The notes beneath the pieces were generated by a model. It saw nothing but the letters and a program-made list of their open reading frames with translations. It was not told where the DNA came from and did not search any database. A program made the position numbers and the translations under genes. Positions 1 to 7,761 of a stretch of 64,000 bases of DNA are shown here, piece after piece. The stretch is from contig CAKSKV010000007.1 of assembly GCA_934465535.1 (NCBI GenBank), positions 37,329 to 101,328 of the forward strand, read 5' to 3'. The stretch's first letter is position 1. Each line of letters starts with the position of its first letter. The DNA is from an uncultured Clostridia bacterium. GTDB lineage: Bacteria; Bacillota; Clostridia; Christensenellales; QALW01.

Positions 1-1
1 G

Positions 2-400
2 GTGCGCCTTGGGTGCAATAAGACGGCGCTGGGGCATCACAGTGAGGATGCGGTGGATACGCTGCTTATGAGCATTTTTTATGAGGGCAGGATTAACACC
101 TTTCAGCCGGTGACCGAGCTTTCCAGATGCGGGCTTACCGTTCTGCGCCCCCTTGTGTATGCTTCTCAGGAGGATATAATATCCCTTGCAAAGGGGCTGC
201 CTCTGCCGGTGGTGCCCTCACCCTGCCCCGCCTGCGGCAAAACGGCGCGCGCAAAGGCGGAAAGGATACTGGATATTCTGGAGACGGAGATACCCGATGT
301 GCGCCAAAAGCTCAAGGGTGCGCTTGAGGGCACGGAGAATTACAGGCTTTGGCGCAAGGTGAGCGATAAGCACGGGAATAAAGACCGCGATGATAATTAA
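2..400 (+). CDS. TtcA/TilS-family PP-loop ATPase, C-terminal part (tRNA 2-thiolation)
   Basis: The 5' end lies outside the window and about 132 codons remain. The visible part carries the GHHxxDxxxT segment typical of the TtcA/TilS N-type PP-loop ATPases (LGHHSEDAVDTLLM near the window start) and, further on, a CPACGKT motif that in TtcA-like enzymes supplies a cysteine pair for an iron-sulfur cluster. Family members activate a tRNA base with ATP and replace its oxygen with sulfur. The signature P-loop (SGGxDS) would lie upstream and cannot be checked. The short C-terminus fits the TtcA-like group better than TilS, which has an extra lysidine-specific domain. Which tRNA position is modified cannot be told. 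The next gene follows after 76 bases on the same strand. Confidence 0.75.
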   Translation: MRLGCNKTALGHHSEDAVDTLLMSIFYEGRINTFQPVTELSRCGLTVLRPLVYASQEDIISLAKGLPLPVVPSPCPACGKTARAKAERILDILETEIPDVRQKLKGALEGTENYRLWRKVSDKHGNKDRDDN

Positions 401-476
401 CGGGCTTTTTATGCGGGCGTGCTTTTGCATAAGGGCGGCTGCGTAAGGGCAAAGAGACAAAACAAGAGGCAAAAGC

Positions 477-1271
477 ATGATAATTGACGCACATGTGCAT
501 TTTTTTCCGGATAAAATTGCCGCGCGGGCGGTGGACAAGCTTGTAAGCGTATCCGGGCTTACTCCGTGCACCGACGGCACGCTTGCGGGCGCGGCGGCAA
601 GAATGGAGGCAAGCGGCGTGAGCCGGGCGGTGCTGCTGAGCATTGCCACGGCGCCGAAGCAGCAGGAGGATATAAACAAAAATGCGGTTTCGCTGCTTAA
701 GGATAAGCGGTTTATTCCCATTGGCAGCGTGCATTGCCTTTCCCCCTCATGGCGGGAGCAGCTGGTAATGCTTAAGGAAAGCGGGATAAAGGGCATAAAG
801 CTGCATCCGGATTATCAGGGCTTTATGATAAACGACCGCGCATGGTTTCCCGTATATGAAAGCTGTCAGGAGCTGGGGCTTGTGATTGTGTTCCACGCCG
901 GGTGGGACTGTTACAGCCCGCAGCTGATACACGCCCGCCCCAAGGCCTCGGCTGAGGTGGCGCAGGCGTTTCCGCGGCTGAAAATGGTGCTTGCCCACAT
1001 GGGCGGGCTTAAGCTGGAGGACGAGGTGCTGGCCTTTTTGGCGGGGCGCGAAAATGTATATTTTGATACCGCCATGGGCGGCACCTACATGAACCGGGAA
1101 AAGGTGCGCAGGATAATTGATTTGCATCCGGCGGAAAACATACTCTTCGGCAGCGACTGCCCGTGGGAGGACCCGGTAAAGACATTGGATTTTGTGGATT
1201 CCCTGGGGCTTGGGCGGGAGGCGCGGGAGCGGGTGCTTGCCGGCAACGCGATAAGGCTTTACGGGCTGTAA
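477..1271 (+). CDS. Amidohydrolase family 2 metal-dependent hydrolase
   Basis: A 264-residue TIM-barrel hydrolase of the amidohydrolase-2 (ACMSD-like) family. It opens with DAHVHFFPD, the HxH metal pair on strand 1. It then shows HPDYQGF, a metal-binding His in VFHAGW, a second in LAHMGG, and the terminal Asp in GSDCPWEDP. These are the expected metal ligands in the expected order, so the protein should be an active hydrolase or decarboxylase. The start ATG has AGAGGC about seven bases upstream. The substrate is not predictable from sequence and neighbours are RNA-modification genes that give no clue. No signal peptide is seen, so it is cytoplasmic. Confidence 0.8.
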   Translation: MIIDAHVHFFPDKIAARAVDKLVSVSGLTPCTDGTLAGAAARMEASGVSRAVLLSIATAPKQQEDINKNAVSLLKDKRFIPIGSVHCLSPSWREQLVMLKESGIKGIKLHPDYQGFMINDRAWFPVYESCQELGLVIVFHAGWDCYSPQLIHARPKASAEVAQAFPRLKMVLAHMGGLKLEDEVLAFLAGRENVYFDTAMGGTYMNREKVRRIIDLHPAENILFGSDCPWEDPVKTLDFVDSLGLGREARERVLAGNAIRLYGL

Positions 1272-1372
1272 GAATTTTGTTTTTTATATATGCGTTTTGG
1301 GAGAGCGGCGGAAGCGTGCAGAAAGGGCCGCTTCTTCCGGCATAAGGCGAAAAAGCAGTGGGAGGCGGCGGT

Positions 1373-2110
1373 GTGCTGAGAATTGACGATCTTCAGTATA
1401 AGGGGCTTAAGCTGTATCAGGATACGGACGGCTTTTGCTTCGGCACCGATGCGGTGCTGCTGGCTGCGTTTGCCCGCATAAGAAAAGGGGAGCGCATTGC
1501 GGATATATGCGCGGGAAACGGTATTATCGCGCTGCTTACAACGGCGCGCTGCGCCCCTTCGTACTGCCTTGCCGCAGAGCTTCAGCCGGAGGCGGCGCAG
1601 CTGTGCCGCAAAAATGTTGAGTTCAATTCCATGACGGACATTATAGAGGTTTGTCAGGCGGATGTGCGCCTGCTTGGCGGAAACGGGCTGGCGGGCAGCT
1701 TTGATGCCGTAACCTGTAATCCGCCGTACAGCCGCACTACCGCTCCGGCAACGGACAGCCCGCAGAAAAGAATGGCGCGTCAGGAGCTTACCTGTACGCT
1801 GGAGGACGCCGTGGGGTGCGCCGCACGCCTGCTGCGCTTCGGCGGAAGGCTGGCGCTTGTACATCAGGCGGAGCGCACGGCAGAGGTATTTGATGTTATG
1901 CGCCGCTGTAAATTGGAGCCAAAGCGTGCGCGGCTTGTGCAGCCAAGCGCGCAAAAGCCGCCCAAGCTGCTGCTTGTTGAAGGGGTGCGCGGCGGGAAGC
2001 CGGGGATGCTGTGGGAGCCGGTACTGGTGCTTACAAACCCGGACGGCAGCTATACCCCTCAGGCCAAGGAGCTGTATCACATAACGGAAACGGGAGAGAA
2101 AAGCAAATGA
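1373..2110 (+). CDS. trmN6: TrmN6-like tRNA1(Val) adenine-37 N6-methyltransferase family protein
   Basis: A Rossmann-fold SAM-dependent methyltransferase of 245 residues. The SAM-binding loop is IADICAGNGII and the catalytic motif is NPPY (in VTCNPPYSR), which marks N6-adenine or N-methylating enzymes of the YfiC/TrmN6 group. The N-terminus (LRIDDLQYKGLKLYQ...FCFGTDAVLL) matches that family. A GTG at 1358 is also in frame, but GGAGG at 1361-1365 lies seven bases before the GTG at 1373, so I place the start there. The stop overlaps the rsmI start in an ATGA, so the two are translationally coupled. This TrmN6-RsmI pairing is common in Firmicutes. The tRNA target is assigned by family only. Confidence 0.8.
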   Translation: MLRIDDLQYKGLKLYQDTDGFCFGTDAVLLAAFARIRKGERIADICAGNGIIALLTTARCAPSYCLAAELQPEAAQLCRKNVEFNSMTDIIEVCQADVRLLGGNGLAGSFDAVTCNPPYSRTTAPATDSPQKRMARQELTCTLEDAVGCAARLLRFGGRLALVHQAERTAEVFDVMRRCKLEPKRARLVQPSAQKPPKLLLVEGVRGGKPGMLWEPVLVLTNPDGSYTPQAKELYHITETGEKSK

Positions 2111-2925
2111 CGGCGGGAATATATATCTGCCCCACCCCCATAGGAAATATGGAGGATATAACCCTGCGGGTGCTGCGGGTGCTTAAGGAATGCGACTGTA
2201 TAGCCTGTGAGGACACGCGTCATACCGCGCTGCTGCTTAAGCATTTTGATATAAAAAAGCCGCTGGTTTCCTATCATAAATTCAATGAGGAGGAGCGCGC
2301 GCGGGAGCTTGCGCAGCGGGCGCTTCAGGGGCAGAGCATAGCGGTGGTGAGTGACGCGGGCATGCCGGGCATAAGCGACCCCGGCTTTGCGGCGGTGCGG
2401 GCGGCGCGTCTGGCGGGCGTGCCGGTAACGGTGCTGCCGGGGGCCAGCGCCGGAATATGCGCCCTTGTGCTTTCCGGCATACCGTGCGGCCGGTTTACCT
2501 TTGAGGGCTTTCTGCCCGCCGAGGGCAGGGAGCGCCGGGAAAGCATGGACAGAATAATGAGTATCGGCTGCACGGCGGTGCTTTATGAGGCACCGCATCG
2601 TCTTGAACGCACGCTGCGCGAGCTTGCGCAAAGGGACGGCGAGAGGGAAATTGCCGTGTGCCGCGAGATAAGCAAGCTGCATGAGGAATGTGTTGTAATA
2701 CGCCTTAAGGATTATCCGGCCTTTTTAGAGGAGCATCCGCCGCGGGGTGAATATGTATTGGTGCTTAATAAGGGCGAGGACAAAGAACCGGAGGGCAGCC
2801 TGGAGGAGCAGCTGGAGAGGCTGCTTGCCGCGGGATTGACCCGCAAGGAGGCGGTAAAGCAGGTGGCCAAAGCAAACGGGGTAAGCAAAAACGAGGTATA
2901 TATGCTTACCGTGCCGCAGGAATAA
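2107..2925 (+). CDS. rsmI: 16S rRNA (cytidine-1402 2'-O)-methyltransferase RsmI
   Basis: A full-length (272 residues) tetrapyrrole-methylase-fold enzyme. Hallmarks are YICPTPIGNMEDIT at the N-terminus, CEDTRHTALLLKHF, SDAGMPGISDPG around residue 80 and GRFTFEGFLP. RsmI methylates the ribose of C1402 in the decoding centre, usually together with RsmH. The start ATG overlaps the stop of the preceding gene (ATGA), which decides the start over in-frame codons further upstream. The C-terminal 40 residues (LTRKEAVKQVAKANGVSKNEVY) form the helix-turn-helix-like tail normal for the family. Two hairpins with T-runs follow, so the transcript from this cluster probably ends here. Confidence 0.95.
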   Translation: MTAGIYICPTPIGNMEDITLRVLRVLKECDCIACEDTRHTALLLKHFDIKKPLVSYHKFNEEERARELAQRALQGQSIAVVSDAGMPGISDPGFAAVRAARLAGVPVTVLPGASAGICALVLSGIPCGRFTFEGFLPAEGRERRESMDRIMSIGCTAVLYEAPHRLERTLRELAQRDGEREIAVCREISKLHEECVVIRLKDYPAFLEEHPPRGEYVLVLNKGEDKEPEGSLEEQLERLLAAGLTRKEAVKQVAKANGVSKNEVYMLTVPQE

Positions 2926-2981
2926 AGCGGGCATCGGGCGTACCGGGAAAGCAGGTGCAGCGAGCATCGGGTTTTGTCACC

Positions 2982-3003
2982 AAAATCCCTTAAGGATTTT
3001 TTT
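2982..3003 (+). terminator. Intrinsic terminator after rsmI
   Basis: AAAATCC / GGATTTT stem with a five-base loop followed by a run of seven T, 57 bases after the rsmI stop. Confidence 0.6.
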
Positions 3004-3056
3004 GAATAGCACAAAAAGAAGGCGGAACGGATTTTGCGCTGCCTTCTTCCTTATTG

Positions 3057-3078
3057 AAGCCTCTCTTGAGGCTTTTTT
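3057..3078 (+). terminator. Second intrinsic terminator downstream of rsmI
   Basis: Seven-base-pair stem AAGCCTC / GAGGCTT with TCTT loop and six T. A further 8-bp stem (AAGAAGGC at 3016-3023 with GCCTTCTT at 3041-3048) lies between this and the first terminator, giving three hairpins in a row. Confidence 0.75.
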
Positions 3079-3135
3079 GTTTAATGTGCGGTAGCGGGCG
3101 GCAGAGCCGGGCATACTATAATGCAGGAGGCGTAA

Positions 3136-3354
3136 ATGATGGATTATCGCGCGGGCTATTATAAATTGTTCGGGGAGATAACGAGGGCGCTGTGCGCCCT
3201 TAAGCGCGGCCGCCCCGAGGCGGCGGAAAAATTGCTGGAGCAGGCGCAAAGCAGCGCGGAGCTTGAATATATTTCAGCCTTGGTGCTGTGCGGAGGGCAG
3301 GGGGCTTCTGCGGGGCGGGAAGGGGCCGCCGTTTGCGCGCATAAACAAAAATAA
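3136..3354 (+). CDS. Small conserved hypothetical protein (72 aa)
   Basis: Begins MMDYRAGYYKLFGEI and has AGGAGG at 3125-3130, an ideal ribosome binding site. The first ~50 residues (YYKLFGEITRALCALKRG...AEKLLEQAQSSAELEYIS) resemble a very common, uncharacterised small clostridial protein that begins MDY..MY..LF and ends shortly after a ..EE.YIS segment. It is predicted to be mostly two helices and soluble. The last ~22 residues (Gly, Ala and Cys rich) look unlike the family and may be read-through of a lost stop. Function unknown; no informative neighbours. Confidence 0.65.
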   Translation: MMDYRAGYYKLFGEITRALCALKRGRPEAAEKLLEQAQSSAELEYISALVLCGGQGASAGREGAAVCAHKQK

Positions 3355-3377
3355 CCCGGCGGTACGGCACCGCCGGG
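3355..3377 (-). terminator. Hairpin with T-tract on the minus strand
   Basis: Perfect stem CCCGGCGGT / ACCGCCGGG with a five-base loop. The T-rich tail (TTATTTTTGTTT) is on the minus strand; the plus strand has no T-run after it. It would stop transcription coming from the right, although no minus-strand gene lies immediately to the right. It may also form the 3' end of the small upstream gene. Confidence 0.5.
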
Positions 3378-3587
3378 CAACGGCTTGGGCGCAAGGGGGG
3401 AACGCCCGGATAATATCGTTTTTATGCTTTTAGGCAGGCCTTTTACAGGCATTGCATCTGTATTTTATATATTCGACGCAGACGGTGCAATTTCCTTTAT
3501 AAATGTATAAAAATAGCATTTTTAATTGTATTATGGGTAAAAACGGGCAAAAAAATATCGCTTTTGCTTTATTTGCGCCCGAATATG

Positions 3588-3596
3588 TGCTATAAT
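3588..3596 (+). promoter_or_regulatory. Extended -10 promoter for the EamA transporter gene
   Basis: TGCTATAAT is a perfect extended -10 (TGn-TATAAT). The -35 region (TTTATT at 3568-3573, 17-base spacing) is weak, as extended -10 promoters tolerate. Expected start of transcription is near 3603, the first base of the hairpin described separately. Confidence 0.6.
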
Positions 3597-3602
3597 ATAA
3601 TT

Positions 3603-3636
3603 CCGAAGGCAGAGTATGCTTTCGGATTTTATTTTT
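3603..3636 (+). terminator. Leader hairpin with T-run upstream of the EamA gene
   Basis: Stem CCGAAGGCA / TGCTTTCGG (one G-U pair), loop GAGTA, then ATTTTATTTTT. It has the form of an intrinsic terminator and lies between the promoter and the start codon at 3666, so it could act as an attenuator or as a 5' stabilising hairpin. Confidence 0.55.
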
Positions 3637-3665
3637 GTCTTTAAGGCACAGTCGGGTTTTATCGT

Positions 3666-4565
3666 ATGAAGGGTTTTGCAAGACTTTCGCCCAGAACAAA
3701 GGGTATAATATGCATAATTATAGCGGCATTCGGCTTTTCCATGATGTCGGTGTGCGTGCGCGGCGCGGGAGAGCTGCCGTCGTTTCAGAAGGCGTTTTTC
3801 CGCAATTTTGTGGCGCTTTTTGTGGTGGCGGGAATAATGCTGCGCAAAAAAATAAGCTTTATTCCGCAAAAGGGAAGCATATGGCTGCTTATAGGGCGCG
3901 CACTTTTCGGAACGGTGGGAATACTGGGCAATTTTTATGCCATAGATCACATGGTGCTGGCCGATGCGAATATGTTGAACAAGCTCTCTCCGTTTTTTGC
4001 AATTGTGTTTTCCGCGCTGCTGCTTAAGGAAAGACCGAATTTTGTGCAGATAATCGGCGTGCTTGCGGCAATGGCGGGCAGCATGCTTATTATAAAGCCG
4101 GGGTTTGCAAGCGCATCTGTTTTTCCCGCGCTTGCGGGGCTTGCGGGAGGCCTGGGGGCGGGGGTAGCCTACACCTTTGTGCGCATGCTGGGGGCGCGGG
4201 GAGAAAAGGGGCCGCGGATAGTGCTGTTCTTTTCCGCTTTTTCCTGCATTGTGTGCCTGCCCTTTATGCTTATTCATTTTGAGCCCATGAGCGCCCGGCA
4301 GGTGCTGTTTTTGCTGCTTGCGGGGCTTTGCGCCTGCGTGGGGCAGTTCGGCATAACGCAGGCCTATATATATGCCCCGGCCAAGGAGATATCGGTTTAT
4401 GATTATACTCAGGTGATATTTGCCGCGCTGCTGGGCTTTGCGTTTTTTGAACAGGTGCCGGATATTTTAAGCGTGCTGGGGTATGTGCTTATATGCGCCT
4501 CCGGCGTGGGAATGTTTTTCTACAATAAAAAGCGCGGCGCGCAGACGGAGAAAAAAGAAGGATAA
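3666..4565 (+). CDS. EamA/DMT-family transporter
   Basis: A 299-residue integral membrane protein with about ten hydrophobic segments arranged as two EamA repeats, the drug/metabolite transporter fold. The first repeat begins near IICIIIAAFGFSMMSVCVR and the second near LAGGLGAGVAYTFVRMLGARG; each half ends with the usual conserved LLKERP-type or FFEQVP-type loop. Substrates in this superfamily are varied (amino acids, nucleotides, metabolites) and cannot be inferred here. No clear ribosome binding site precedes the ATG at 3666, which is odd for this genome. The protein may be read inefficiently or depend on the leader hairpin. It is followed by a bidirectional terminator. Confidence 0.85.
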   Translation: MKGFARLSPRTKGIICIIIAAFGFSMMSVCVRGAGELPSFQKAFFRNFVALFVVAGIMLRKKISFIPQKGSIWLLIGRALFGTVGILGNFYAIDHMVLADANMLNKLSPFFAIVFSALLLKERPNFVQIIGVLAAMAGSMLIIKPGFASASVFPALAGLAGGLGAGVAYTFVRMLGARGEKGPRIVLFFSAFSCIVCLPFMLIHFEPMSARQVLFLLLAGLCACVGQFGITQAYIYAPAKEISVYDYTQVIFAALLGFAFFEQVPDILSVLGYVLICASGVGMFFYNKKRGAQTEKKEG

Positions 4566-4590
4566 AAATAAAAAAACGACGGCTGAAAGC

Positions 4591-4624
4591 AAACCCCGAA
4601 AGCGTAGGACTTTCGGGGTTTTTG
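4591..4624. terminator. Bidirectional terminator between convergent genes
   Basis: Twelve-base-pair stem AAACCCCGAAAG / CTTTCGGGGTTT with a seven-base loop, T-run on the plus strand and A-rich sequence on the other side. It lies between the plus-strand EamA gene and the minus-strand patatin gene and serves both. Confidence 0.8.
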
Positions 4625-4691
4625 TTTGCTCGGGCGGAAATTTTTTTGCCGGGCATCGGGGTTTTTGTTTGCCGCTGCTTCGGAAAAAGCA

Positions 4692-5492
4692 TTATTTCAT
4701 GACATCCCAAAGCTCAAGATCGTTTTTGATACGGCTTATTGCCGCCTCCGCCGCTTCGCGTCCGGCGTCAATGCAGGCGCTTGCGTCCCGGAGGTTTTTC
4801 TCGTCATACGGCCCGACATCCGGGGCAATGACTATATCGCTGTTGGGCAGGGCGTTGCGCACATTGCACCAGTCCGAGGTTTCAAAGGACTGATAGATGG
4901 TTTGTATTATGTTTGTGGGCTTTGAGCGCTTCCAGCCGCGGAAGGCGACATCCACGGCAATTACATACTGTGCGCCCAGCACATCGCGGCACAGGTCGAC
5001 GGGGACGCGGTCGGTCACGCCGCCGTCCACAAGGGTCATATCCTCCCAGTCCACCGGTTCAAAAACGCCGGGAATACTTATGGAAGCGCGTATGGCGTGG
5101 CTGAGTTTGCCCGATGTCAGCGGCACGGTGCGGCTGGTTACAAGGTCGGTGGCTGCGGCACAGAAGGGAATAACACATTCCTCAAAGGTTTTGCCCTTGC
5201 AGAGGGTATCGATATATTCCTCGGTTTTTTTGCCGCGCAGCACGCCCTTATGGGGGCGTCCCAGATCCAGAAATGTGCGTTCCGATATGGAAAGCGCGGT
5301 GGACTGAAGCTCGTACATATCCTCGCCGGCGCAGTATATTCCGCCGATAACGGCGCCCATGGAGCAGCCCGCTACGCAGTCCACCGGCAGACCGTGCTCC
5401 TTAAAAACCTGCAGTACGCCTATATGGGCAAGCCCGCGCGCGGCGCCGCCGCCCAGGGCAAGCCCGATTTTTTTTCTTCCTTTTTCCGTCAT
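4692..5492 (-). CDS. Patatin-like phospholipase (RssA/YlbK type)
   Basis: A 266-residue serine hydrolase of the patatin / NTE family. The oxyanion loop is LGGGAARG, the nucleophile elbow is GCSMG near residue 40, and the catalytic Asp is in VDGGVTDRVP, so the Ser-Asp dyad is complete. An upstream in-frame start exists, but the ATG at 5492 is preceded by GGAGG five to six bases away and gives the canonical N-terminus (MTEKGRKKIGLALGGG). It is divergent from ylbJ with a 66-base gap. In B. subtilis the same family member, ylbK, sits beside ylbJ. Lipid substrate and role are unknown. Confidence 0.85.
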   Translation of the reverse strand: MTEKGRKKIGLALGGGAARGLAHIGVLQVFKEHGLPVDCVAGCSMGAVIGGIYCAGEDMYELQSTALSISERTFLDLGRPHKGVLRGKKTEEYIDTLCKGKTFEECVIPFCAAATDLVTSRTVPLTSGKLSHAIRASISIPGVFEPVDWEDMTLVDGGVTDRVPVDLCRDVLGAQYVIAVDVAFRGWKRSKPTNIIQTIYQSFETSDWCNVRNALPNSDIVIAPDVGPYDEKNLRDASACIDAGREAAEAAISRIKNDLELWDVMK

Positions 5493-5558
5493 ATATTCCT
5501 CCGTGGGTGCATATTTTTTTGTAGCTGCTGCGCTTATGGGGCAGAAAGGGTGAAAAGG

Positions 5559-6674
5559 ATGAAGCGTAAACACATCCTCAGAATATTCACGGCATTATTA
5601 TTTATCATTTTTATGTTTTTGTCAATAGCGTATCCTGCCGTTATAATGCAATCCGCGCAGGCAGGGCTGCGTCTTTGGGCTGCGGCGGTGGTGCCGTCGC
5701 TGTTTCCGTTTCTTTTTGCGGCGCGGGCACTGCTGGAGCTGGGGGCGGACAGGGCGGCGGAGCGGATACTGGGGCCGGTGCTGGCGTTTTTGGGCTTTGA
5801 GCCAAAGGGCGCGTTTGCACTTGCGGTATCGCTTTTATGCGGATACCCGGCGGGGGCAAAGACGCTGGGCGATCTTGCGGCGCGGGGCAGCATAAGCCCG
5901 CGGGCGGGGGAAAGGCTGGCAATGCTGTGCCACACTGCTGGGCCGCTGTTTGTATTGGGCTTTGCTTCCGGCGTGACCGGGGTGAACGGAGGGGCGCTGC
6001 TTGGCTGCCATTACGGGGGAGTGCTGTGCGCCGCCTGCGCGGTAAATGCGCTGTGTACGGCCTTTTTTCGCGGTGACGGGGATTTTTGCCGCGCGGGAGG
6101 AACTGTGAGGGAAAAAAGGGGTGCAGAGGAAGCGCAAAGCGGCGAAAAATGCCGAAATACGGGGCAGGGAGCGGTGCTGGGGAATGCCTGCGGCGCGGCG
6201 GCGGGGGCCTGCTTTACCGTGGGGGGATTTATAGTTTTTTTCAGCTGCGTAAGCGGGCTTATAAAGCCGTACATGCCCGAAATATGGCGTATTTTGGAGC
6301 TTTCCGCCGGGCTTGAGGGGCTGGAACTGCCCGGGGCGGCGGCGCTTGTTTCGTTTTCCGGGCTGTGCGTAATTGCACAGGAGACGGCCTTTTTGGGGGA
6401 GATACGCCCGAAAATGTTTTTGCTTTGCAGGGCGGCGGCGGGGGTGTTTTCGCTTGTTTTGGGCCTGGCGGCGCAGGTTTCGCCGTTTCTGGCGGTGGGC
6501 GCAGCGGCGGCCGTTATTGCGCCGTGCTGCGTTTTTGTGCGTTTTTTCGGGGCAAAAAGGGGAAGACGGGGCGTGCTGCGGCCAAGAGCGCGGGGAAGCA
6601 GCAAAGGGGAGGGCTTGTGCGGAGGGCGTAAAAACAGCAAAAAAACAAGCAAAAAAGGCGTATTTTTTGCTTAA
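5559..6674 (+). CDS. ylbJ: YlbJ-like sporulation integral membrane protein (Gate domain)
   Basis: A polytopic protein of 371 residues with nucleoside-recognition (Gate) domains. The stretch LRLWAAAVVPSLFPF near the N-terminus and SLLCGYPAGAKTLGDL near residue 95 are the signatures of YlbJ; CHTAGPLFVLGF matches the conserved NASNPLFI region of the family. In B. subtilis ylbJ is under sporulation control and affects spore heat resistance. The ATG at 5559 follows AGAAAGGG by eight bases; the open frame upstream is antisense to the patatin gene. The C-terminus is Lys/Arg rich and cytoplasmic. Its presence is one of the best pointers to a spore-forming Firmicute. Confidence 0.8.
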   Translation: MKRKHILRIFTALLFIIFMFLSIAYPAVIMQSAQAGLRLWAAAVVPSLFPFLFAARALLELGADRAAERILGPVLAFLGFEPKGAFALAVSLLCGYPAGAKTLGDLAARGSISPRAGERLAMLCHTAGPLFVLGFASGVTGVNGGALLGCHYGGVLCAACAVNALCTAFFRGDGDFCRAGGTVREKRGAEEAQSGEKCRNTGQGAVLGNACGAAAGACFTVGGFIVFFSCVSGLIKPYMPEIWRILELSAGLEGLELPGAAALVSFSGLCVIAQETAFLGEIRPKMFLLCRAAAGVFSLVLGLAAQVSPFLAVGAAAAVIAPCCVFVRFFGAKRGRRGVLRPRARGSSKGEGLCGGRKNSKKTSKKGVFFA

Positions 6675-6698
6675 AAACACGCGATTTTTGCTTAAAAA
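6664..6698. repeat. 14-bp direct repeat at the ylbJ 3' end
   Basis: TTTTTGCTTAAAAA occurs at 6664-6677 and again at 6685-6698, period 21. Each copy is also a weak dyad (T5 / A5). It lies between convergent genes where a terminator would be expected and no stronger hairpin is seen. Confidence 0.5.
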
Positions 6699-6732
6699 AC
6701 GATGTGAATTTTGTGTGAAGGCTGCAAGGGGC

Positions 6733-7173
6733 TTACTTTGAGAACTGCTCCCGGCTTTTTCTTACCTGTTCGCCTGTGCGGCCCAGATAGTTTTCCAGCT
6801 CCTCCAGCACATCATTGGCATAGGCCTTGGCACCCAAACGGATCTCCTTTGCGCTTTGCTTGGCCTCGGTCACTATGCGCTCGGCCTCCTGCTGCGCCTG
6901 CTTGATTATGGAGGTTTCGCTTACCAGCTGCTCGGCCTGGCGCTGCGCCTCGTCGATATACTGCTGAGCTTCCTTTTCGCCGTCGGCGAGTATCTGGCGG
7001 CGCTCTTTGATTATATTGCCGGCGCGTTCAAGCTCGACGGGGAGGTTATCGCGGATATCGTCGATGAGGTCAAGACACTTATCGGTGTCCACCAGCTTTT
7101 TGCTGGACATAAAGCTTTTTTTGGAGGCCTCCAGCTCTTCAAAGAGGGTATCAAGCAATTCGTTTACGGACAT
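6733..7173 (-). CDS. Coiled-coil protein encoded next to coaD
   Basis: A soluble, highly charged protein of 146 residues with almost no Pro or Gly in its central part. Residues ~50-125 (ERAGNIIKERRQILADGEKEAQQYIDEAQRQAEQL...) show continuous heptad character like the stalk b-subunit of F-type ATPases or DivIVA-like scaffold proteins. There is no membrane segment. Such proteins recur next to coaD in Clostridia and are usually annotated as hypothetical or ATPase-like. AAGGAGCG precedes the ATG. It is the last gene of the minus-strand operon rsmD-coaD. Function unknown. Confidence 0.75.
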   Translation of the reverse strand: MSVNELLDTLFEELEASKKSFMSSKKLVDTDKCLDLIDDIRDNLPVELERAGNIIKERRQILADGEKEAQQYIDEAQRQAEQLVSETSIIKQAQQEAERIVTEAKQSAKEIRLGAKAYANDVLEELENYLGRTGEQVRKSREQFSK

Positions 7174-7260
7174 ATATAACGCTCCTTAAAAAAATTTACA
7201 AAATATAAAAGGCATCCGGGACGGAGCCGCGGCTTTGCAGCAGGAAAGACTGCGATAAAA

Positions 7261-7758
7261 TCAAAGCTGTTCCGTGTGCAGACCGCGTAGGCGCGCGGCG
7301 ACATAGGGCCGTATTATTTCCGGCACCATGCCTGTGATATTGCCGCCCAGAGAGCCTATTTCCCGCACCATGGAGGAGCTGAGAAAGGAATACTCGCTGG
7401 CGGTCATGAGGTAGATGGCCTCCAGCCCTTTATCCAGCTTCTGATTGAGCATGGCGTACTGAAGCTCGTATTCAAAATCCGATACGGCGCGCAGGCCGCG
7501 CAGTATTACATTGCCGCCCTTGCGGCGGATATAGTTTACCAGCAAACCCTCGGAGCTGTCAACCGTTACATTGGGCAGGCTGCTTACGCATTTTTTTATC
7601 ATTTCCACCCGTTCGGGGATGGTGAAAAAGCCCTTTTTATTGCCGTTGTGCAGCACTGCCACAACAAGGTTATCCGTCATGCGGGCGGCGCGTTCGATAA
7701 GGTCAAGGTGCCCGCAGGTGATGGGGTCAAAGCTGCCGGGGTATATTATCATGTCCAT
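7261..7758 (-). CDS. coaD: Phosphopantetheine adenylyltransferase CoaD
   Basis: Catalyses ATP + 4'-phosphopantetheine -> dephospho-CoA, the fourth step of coenzyme A synthesis. The 165-residue length is standard. The nucleotidyltransferase motif is YPGSFDPITCGHLDLI (TxGH site), followed by RGLRAVSDFEYE and the second nucleotide-binding signature SSSMVREI. The start has AAGGAGAA eight bases upstream. rsmD ends only three bases before it, so the two are co-transcribed, the arrangement seen in most Firmicutes. Confidence 0.97.
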   Translation of the reverse strand: MDMIIYPGSFDPITCGHLDLIERAARMTDNLVVAVLHNGNKKGFFTIPERVEMIKKCVSSLPNVTVDSSEGLLVNYIRRKGGNVILRGLRAVSDFEYELQYAMLNQKLDKGLEAIYLMTASEYSFLSSSMVREIGSLGGNITGMVPEIIRPYVAARLRGLHTEQL

Positions 7759-7761
7759 GAT

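Larger units (their letters stand above)
3355..3665. other. Gene-free stretch with two hairpins and a promoter
   Basis: This 311-base interval holds a perfect 9-bp hairpin (3355-3377), an AT-rich middle, an extended -10 element (3588-3596) and a hairpin with T-run (3603-3636) just before the EamA gene. I see no convincing coding sequence in it. Confidence 0.6.

Noticed and set aside
5097..5558. N-terminal extension of the YlbJ frame
   Set aside because: It would be antisense to the patatin gene; the ATG at 5559 gives the normal YlbJ N-terminus with a ribosome binding site.
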